Source: Streptomyces sp. MspMP-M5 (GTDB taxonomy: Bacteria; Actinomycetota; Actinomycetes; Streptomycetales; Streptomycetaceae). Taken from it: 64,000 nucleotides of DNA. Where the stretch lies: the NCBI RefSeq assembly GCF_000373585.1, contig NZ_KB891890.1:1-64000 (forward strand), written 5' to 3'. Of this stretch, positions 59,289 through 64,000 are shown in pieces. The stretch's first letter is position 1. Each line of letters starts with the position of its first letter. A program made the translations under genes and the position numbers. Below the pieces are notes generated by a model, which saw only the letters and a program-made list of their open reading frames with translations, was not told the DNA's origin and searched no databases.

Positions 59289-59520
59289 AGGCAGGACCGG
59301 ACCCTCCAGCGGCTGACCGACATCCTCCCCACGGAAACGTTTGCTGCTTCCGGTCCGAACCCGCTACGGGGGTGTGGGACCGGACCGGACACGAACGTGA
59401 TCCGCCTCCCTGCGCGGTCAGCGCAGGGAGGCGGTGGCTGTGGGCAATGCCTACCGGGTGGCGCTGGAGCGGTTGCGTGACCCCTATGTGCGTCTGCGAT
59501 GTGCCGGGGCAGTCGAAAGC
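59289..59520. other. Gap before the 59521 hairpin
   Basis: About 230 bp, GC-rich, with no gene of its own that I can support. Confidence 0.35.
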
Positions 59521-59557
59521 GCCACACACCTAAAAGCAATCCTTTTAGGTGTGTGGC
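59521..59557 (+). promoter_or_regulatory. Strong AT-tailed hairpin in leader of EamA gene
   Basis: GCCACACACCTAAAAG and CTTTTAGGTGTGTGGC form a perfect 16-bp stem with a 5-nt loop CAATC, followed by AATTTGCTTATTTGG. It is about 110 bp upstream of the EamA start in a locally AT-rich stretch that is unusual for this genome. It may be a terminator for read-through, an attenuator, or part of a regulatory leader; CCGAT ... ATCGG further downstream (about 59607-59633) could be an alternative pairing. Confidence 0.6.
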
Positions 59558-59667
59558 AATTTGCTTATTTGGCTTATGCGGCCTGCTTGGGTAGCTTTCC
59601 AAGGGTCATCCGATAGGCAACCGCGTCGCGTATCGGTTTCACTTTCAACCGATTTGTGGAGTTTCCT

Positions 59668-60630
59668 GTGACGACCGAGCCGCGGCCGGCGATCCCCTGG
59701 GCCCCGATGGCCGCGACGGCGGTGTTGTGGGGATCGGCGTTCCCCGCCATCCGCATCGCGCTGCCGGACTACACGCCCACGTCGATCGCCGTACTGCGGA
59801 TCGCCGTGGCGCTGGTGCTGTTGGTGCCGTGCCTCGTGCTCGGCCGCATAGGCCGACTGCGGCGGGAAGATGTGGTACGGATGGCAGCCTTCGGGCTGAC
59901 GGGCATGACGGCCTACCAACTGCTGCTGTACACAGGCGAGCAGAGCGTGGAAGGCGGCACGGCGGCACTGCTGATCACTGCCTCCCCGGTCTTCGCCACC
60001 CTGCTGGGCATCGCCTTCCTGAAGGAACGTCCCGGGGGTCGGGGGGTCACCGGGCTGGCCATCGCCCTGTGCGGTGCGGTACTGGTCGCCGTCACCACGG
60101 GCGGCGGCAGCGGCACCCTCACCGGGGCGGCCGCGATCATCATCGCAGCCGCCGCGCAGGCCACGTCCTTCATCCTGCAAAAGCCGCTGCTGAACCGCTA
60201 TTCGGGCGTGGAGTGCACCTTCTACGGCAGCCTCTTCGGCCTTGTCCCGATGCTCCCCCTGGCCCCCTCGGCCGTCGCGCAGGCAGCAACCGCCCAGGGG
60301 CATCGCACCGCAGCCGTCATCTGGCTCGGCGTCGCCTGCACCGCGCTGGCCTTCTGGACCTGGTCCCGTACCCTGCGCACGGCGAGCGCGGCCACCAGCT
60401 CACTCGTCCTGTACGGGGTCCCGGTCGCGGCGCTCGCCCTGGACGCCGTCTTCCTCCACGAGTTGCCCGCTCCCACCGCGCTCCTGGGCGGTCTCCTCGT
60501 CCTCGCCGGTATCACCGTCGCCGCCACCCGCCGCACCACCACCCGCGTCGTGGCCCAGAGCCAGAAGTCGCCCAGCCCGCCGGCCTCACGGCCCCACGAC
60601 CGCATCACGGAGCCCGCCTCCCACACCTGA
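59668..60630 (+). CDS. EamA/DMT-family transporter
   Basis: 320 residues from GTG 59668 with GGAG; a GTG 12 bp upstream is a weaker option. Ten hydrophobic segments in two EamA repeats: AATAVLWGSAFPAIRIALPD (helix 1 with the conserved GSxFxxxxxAL pattern), TAALLITASPVFATLLGIAF, and in the second repeat YGSLFGLVPMLPLAPS, TSSLVLYGVPVAALALDAVF. The tail is hydrophilic, Ser/Pro-rich. Exporter of small organic compounds, possibly amino acids or toxins. It has a structured leader (hairpin at 59521). Confidence 0.9.
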   Translation: MTTEPRPAIPWAPMAATAVLWGSAFPAIRIALPDYTPTSIAVLRIAVALVLLVPCLVLGRIGRLRREDVVRMAAFGLTGMTAYQLLLYTGEQSVEGGTAALLITASPVFATLLGIAFLKERPGGRGVTGLAIALCGAVLVAVTTGGGSGTLTGAAAIIIAAAAQATSFILQKPLLNRYSGVECTFYGSLFGLVPMLPLAPSAVAQAATAQGHRTAAVIWLGVACTALAFWTWSRTLRTASAATSSLVLYGVPVAALALDAVFLHELPAPTALLGGLLVLAGITVAATRRTTTRVVAQSQKSPSPPASRPHDRITEPASHT

Positions 60631-60699
60631 CGCCGCCTGAGAATGCGGCGCTGCCTCCGGCGTCGGAGCCGTGCGTAGGGTGGCGCTGGTGTCGGGGGC

Positions 60700-61588
60700 G
60701 ATCGCCGCGGGGCTCGTGCTCGCTCAAGGAGATCCGGTATGCGTTCGGCGACAGCCCCTGCTGCGGATCCAGAGTCACGAGGACCTGAGCAAGAAGCGCG
60801 CCAGGCCGCCGATCGGTGGCATCTGTGGCACAACCTCAGCGAAGCCGCCGAGCGGTGCGTCGCTGACCACCGTGCCTGCCTGCGGGCCGAGATATCTGCC
60901 CCTCGGCGTCCCTCGCAGCCCGGCGACGAGGCTACGGACGTTACTGGCTCGCCATGGCCCACCGGCGACCGGTTCGCCGACCGCACTCGGGCCAACCATG
61001 CCGCTGTCCACGCATTGCTAGCCGCTGGCAACAGCCGCCGCGCGATCGAACGGCAACTGCGCATGACCAGTCGCACCGTCAAACGTCTCGCCGACGCCGC
61101 CAAGCCGGAGGGCCTCTTCCAGGGCCGGTGACAGGGCCGCCCTCCGTGCCTACTTCCGCTCGAAGCGTCTCTCCACCGACCCGGTCACCGCACCCCCGCC
61201 GTCCCCTCGCACGGTCTCCGGCTGGATCCTCAGCCATCCCGACGCCATCACCGAAGTCGAGCAGCTTCGACTGAAGGTTGTCCTGGTCCGCTGCCCCGAC
61301 CTGGACGCGCTGGCCGGGCACGTCCGGTCGTTCGCCGAGATGCTCACCGAGCGCCAGGGCCGGCGGCTCCCGCAGTGGCTCGACGCCGTCCGCAGGGACG
61401 ACCTGCCGGGCCTGCTCAACCTGGCCGCCGGCATCGATCGCGACCGCGATGCCGTCATCGCTGGCCTCACCCTGCCCTGGAACTCTGGCGTCGTCGAAGG
61501 ACACGTCAGCCGCATCAAGATGCTCAAACGGCAGATGTTGGGCCGCGCGGGTTTCGACCTGCTCCGGAAACGAGTCCTGCTCGCCTGA
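60700..61588 (+). pseudogene. ISL3-family transposase remnant
   Basis: Recognisable in order: AADRWHLWHNLSEAAERCVA (the ISL3 catalytic-region motif), a spacer with RAIERQLRMTSRTVKRLADA, then in another frame PPSPRTVSGWILSHPDAITE and finally EMLTERQGRRLPQWLDAVRR, NLAAGIDRDRDAVIAGLTLP and SGVVEGHVSRIKMLKRQMLG, which holds the last catalytic Glu. It has frameshifts and no N-terminal zinc-finger part, so inactive. Borders are approximate. Confidence 0.75.
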
Positions 61589-61604
61589 CAGGAGCAAGCA
61601 CAAA

Positions 61605-62054
61605 TTACCGACCAGGGCTGTCGGCTTGTGAGCAGCCGCCATCGGGGGTGCACGCCTCGGCAACTGAGAGGCTGTTTTCGTAGATGTGATGCCGAGTGAT
61701 CAGGCCGTCGTCCACAGACAGCCTCAGCGCAAATGGGCCCGAAAAGGCTTTTCCGGTAGCCCGTACCGTTCCAGAGAGATGGCCCATCACCACTGCCTCG
61801 CTGCCTTCGGCCACGATCGCATCGATCGAAAAGGAGCCTTGGCCGGGGACCGTGTACGAGGCCAGGTCAACCCAGTGGCCCGCAACATCGGCGCGGGTGG
61901 AGCGGGAACGAATCCACGGCACCTGCGGATTCTCGGCCACCATCCAGTCGACCTTCTTTGCATAGATGGCGGCGATACGTTCTGGATCCCCTTCGGCAGC
62001 ACGGCGAAGATAATCCTCTACCACGGCTCGGGTGCAGTGGGTGGTGCTCGTCAT
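61605..62054 (-). CDS. NTF2-like / SnoaL-fold protein
   Basis: 149 residues from ATG 62054 with GAGAGGA. NTF2-fold pattern: VVEDYLRRAAEGDPERIAAI then YAKKVDWMVAENPQVPWIRS, SYTVPGQGSFSIDAIVAEGS, EAVVMGHLSGTVRATGKAFS and FALRLSVDDGLITRHHIYEN. A small barrel that may be an isomerase/hydrolase or just bind a ligand. Its end runs into the ISL3 relic. Confidence 0.8.
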   Translation of the reverse strand: MTSTTHCTRAVVEDYLRRAAEGDPERIAAIYAKKVDWMVAENPQVPWIRSRSTRADVAGHWVDLASYTVPGQGSFSIDAIVAEGSEAVVMGHLSGTVRATGKAFSGPFALRLSVDDGLITRHHIYENSLSVAEACTPDGGCSQADSPGR

Positions 62055-62209
62055 GGTCGGATCCTCTCCTCTGGTAACTCACAGATGATCCTGTACCAGG
62101 CACCGCAAGGCGTCGATTACCTGTCAAGTAATTGCGGTCCTCGCAAAGGCAACCGGTAAGGAGAAGCTTCCTGATGCGGCAATTGCGAGTGTCTGGCTCA
62201 TTTAGACGG

Positions 62210-62380
62210 CATCTGTGGTGCACCACCGCGCACGCGCACAGTCACACTTCACGGAAGTTGAGCCAGAACCCGGACTCGTGGACAAAGCCACACGCGAGAG
62301 ATTCCCGCCTCCGCGGCGACGTGGGCGATCGGGCGGTGCTGGCAGCGGTCGATCAGACGGTGCCACCCTTCAGGAGACAT
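62210..62380 (-). pseudogene. IS481-type transposase N-terminal scrap
   Basis: The minus strand reads WHRLIDRCQHRPIAHVAAEA then GISRVW, which is the HTH of IS481-family transposases. It then shifts frame and is lost within about 40 codons. A short relic; the call is from motif memory only. Confidence 0.55.
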
Positions 62381-62458
62381 CAGGATCATCCTGCGGTCCG
62401 CACCGGGGTGTGAAGCGATCCAGGGCGGGCCGGCTCCCCTGCTCCGCGGTCGTGGGTC

Positions 62459-64000
62459 CTACCCGCATCGGGCCACACGTTCCGCGGCCAGGCAGGTACG
62501 GACCATCGCCACCCGGACCGTCGGGCCGCCGATGCCGCACTTGATGACGTAGAAGAGGAAGATGTTGGTCGAGGTGACAGCGAGCGCGTACACGTAGACG
62601 TCGTGAAGAATCTGCACGTAGAGGCAGGTGCCGATGGTCAGCACGGCCGTGGCGTAGAAGAGCGAGGTCGGTACCCACTGGGAGAGCGCGGAGAGCCCGG
62701 TGATCTTGCCGTCGTCGCTGGGGAGCGTACTGAGACCGAGCTGCCGGGAACGCGCGATGACCGCGCGGACGTAGGCCAGGGTCAGGAAGTTCGCGAGCCA
62801 GGTCAGCAACTGCCCGATCGCGGAGTTGAGCGGCCACCAGCGGGGTTCGACCAGGGTGATCGCCAGTACGAGCAGGCAGGGCACGACGGCCATGATCCGG
62901 ATGATCACCTCGGTCACCAGGGCCAGCCGGCTCAGCGAGCCGGCCCGCCACCCGATGGCGAGCGGCGTGAGGCCGGAGAACAGCGTCTGGTAGTACTTCG
63001 GCGCCGCGATGGCGTAGGAGAGCCCGACCATCCGGGCCGGGAGGTTGGCCCGCCAGTCCGGCAGCCGGTAGTCGCTGTGCCGCAACGAGTCGACGATCGG
63101 GAAGCCCTTGGAACCGCCGTCGAGGTGCTGCACCAGCTCCACCAGCTTGTTGCCCCAGTCGAGGTCCAAGTCCCGCAGCAGCCAGGTGATGACGGTGGAG
63201 TTCGTCGTCGCCCAGATCAGCGCCGACACCAGCGACCAGGCGAGCAGCCAGTTGGTGAAGGGCCTGCGGTACCCCTCCGGGCGGCCGCTCTGCTGCCGGT
63301 GCATCCGCCACAGCCGCCACTCCCGGCCTGGATCCCCGGCCAGCGGACGCAGCAGCTCGCGCAACGCCCGCCAGCCTGTCTCGACCCGCAGCTCGGACTT
63401 GCCCTGCTCGGCAGCCTGCACCGTCTCCAGCTCCGCCAGAAACCCGCTCTTCAACTCGCCGAAGGAGAAGGCATGTTCCGTACCGGCGCCGAAGAGGAGC
63501 AGTCGGCGCGCCGGATCGGCGTCGATCAGATCCTCGATGAAGCGCGCCAGCTGCACGGCGCGCATATAGAAGATGTCCGGGACCACACCGTCGGTGCCCG
63601 CCCGTCCGGTGCCGAAGAGGATCAGCAGGCGGCCGAGCGAGTAGAGGTCGGCCCGGGCGATCTCGCTGTCGCCGGCCTTGACCTCCGGGGCGATGTAGGA
63701 GGACTCGGCGCCCGATGTTCCGGTGATGGTGTGGGTGTAGAGGTAGTTGCGTCCGAGGTCGATGAGTCTGAAGGTCCCGTCGGCGTCGGACACGATGATG
63801 TTGGACGGCGAGAGGTCGGCGTGTACGCCCTTGATCCGGCCGTTTATGGGGGCGTCCCGAGCGAGGCGCTGCAGGTCCTCCAGCGCCTCGAAGAGCAGCA
63901 CGCCCTTTTCCCTGAGCCGTTCGAGCCGGAGGGAGGGTGCGCCCGCGCCGACAGCCTCCGGCTCCCACTCCCCGCGGACGAGTTCCGCGAGCGTCCTGCC
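62459..64000 (-). CDS. Kinase-like domain fused to a multi-pass membrane region (partial)
   Basis: The frame is open to the window edge, so the N-terminal lobe is missing; at least 513 residues remain. Kinase C-lobe motifs are KGVHADLSPSNIIV (HAD in place of HRD, Asn kept), RLIDLGRNY (DLG for DFG), SSYIAPEVKAGDSEIARADL (APE and the following Asp). After about residue 260 come six to seven membrane helices (WLLAWSLVSALIWATTNSTV; VVPCLLVLAITLVEP; SLFYATAVLTIGTCLYVQIL). A kinase joined to a multi-helix membrane domain is unusual. Whether it is active is open. Confidence 0.8.
   Translation of the reverse strand, partial: GRTLAELVRGEWEPEAVGAGAPSLRLERLREKGVLLFEALEDLQRLARDAPINGRIKGVHADLSPSNIIVSDADGTFRLIDLGRNYLYTHTITGTSGAESSYIAPEVKAGDSEIARADLYSLGRLLILFGTGRAGTDGVVPDIFYMRAVQLARFIEDLIDADPARRLLLFGAGTEHAFSFGELKSGFLAELETVQAAEQGKSELRVETGWRALRELLRPLAGDPGREWRLWRMHRQQSGRPEGYRRPFTNWLLAWSLVSALIWATTNSTVITWLLRDLDLDWGNKLVELVQHLDGGSKGFPIVDSLRHSDYRLPDWRANLPARMVGLSYAIAAPKYYQTLFSGLTPLAIGWRAGSLSRLALVTEVIIRIMAVVPCLLVLAITLVEPRWWPLNSAIGQLLTWLANFLTLAYVRAVIARSRQLGLSTLPSDDGKITGLSALSQWVPTSLFYATAVLTIGTCLYVQILHDVYVYALAVTSTNIFLFYVIKCGIGGPTVRVAMVRTCLAAERVARCG

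Noticed and set aside
59434..59616. 60-residue plus-strand frame over the hairpin
   Set aside because: It spans a perfect 16-bp inverted repeat and has no protein-like character or ribosome site.

Overview
The window looks like a chromosomal accessory region of a Streptomyces or close relative. It is GC-rich with strong third-position GC, has many GTG starts with GGAGG-type ribosome sites, and carries typical actinomycete families: DUF1259, DUF2267, DUF4328, a SARP/AfsR regulator, RheA/HSP18, CbtAB under a cobalamin riboswitch, and F420-dependent reductase-type proteins. There is no rRNA, no intact tRNA and no CRISPR array. Three remnants of a tRNA-Gly(CCC) 3' half and one of a tRNA-Pro(CGG) 3' half, two dead tyrosine recombinases and many broken transposases show that the left half has been built by repeated integration and decay.

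Layout. 0-4 kb: the end of an IS5-family transposase, then MarR / NmrA-like reductase / MFS exporter / MarR. 4-10 kb: first tRNA-Gly remnant, a small membrane protein, a secreted serine hydrolase (beta-lactamase/DD-peptidase fold), an MMPL transporter with a clear terminator. 10-15.3 kb: second tRNA-Gly remnant, tRNA-Pro remnant, IS630-type relic, truncated DoxX, histidine phosphatase, cobalamin riboswitch with cbtB-cbtA, a DUF1259 lipoprotein. 15.5-20.4 kb: nested transposons. Two inverted copies of one IS5-type element (left truncated, right complete with 5' end at 20084) split an rve-type transposase. Between them lie a dienelactone hydrolase and a second IS (16981-18774) with perfect ends and a 3-bp target duplication that carries a GNAT acetyltransferase as passenger. 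20.6-27 kb: GNAT, a frameshifted secretion-type protein, integrase relic, zinc alcohol dehydrogenase divergent from a TetR regulator with two perfect operators, a two-domain GNAT, third tRNA-Gly remnant. 27.5-30.7 kb: an ABC exporter whose permease carries an in-frame stop, a recombinase relic, and a membrane-anchored unknown.

30.8-47.4 kb is the most interesting part and looks like a signalling / biological-conflict island. First comes a co-directional set: a membrane Rossmann-like protein, DUF4328, a SLATT/RipA-like 2-3 TM protein and a SLOG nucleotide-binding protein. Then a tightly coupled minus-strand operon (41050 to 36483) encodes a class III cyclase-like protein, a short adaptor, a PP2C phosphatase, a tail-anchored pseudokinase-like protein, a vWA protein and a small membrane protein: the phosphatase-kinase-vWA core has the composition of a TerY-P triad. 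Divergent from it are a CRP-like regulator, a membrane-spanning STAND NTPase and a 71-residue protein, followed by an FHA protein and a Ser/Thr kinase. Four of these proteins share short glycine/histidine motifs that look like homotypic docking modules, which ties the parts into one predicted system.

47.7-64 kb is more ordinary: a secreted protein, a SARP regulator with NB-ARC domain, HAD phosphatase (homopolymer frameshift), LysE exporter, DinB-like protein, F420 reductase-like protein divergent from HxlR, rheA/hsp18 with two RheA-type operators, two DUF2267 proteins, a MITE that supplies the stop codon of a DUF3291 gene, a cysteine-containing HTH regulator, a heavily decayed carboxylesterase, an EamA exporter behind a strong hairpin, ISL3 and IS481 relics, an NTF2-like protein, and a kinase-like membrane protein cut by the window edge.
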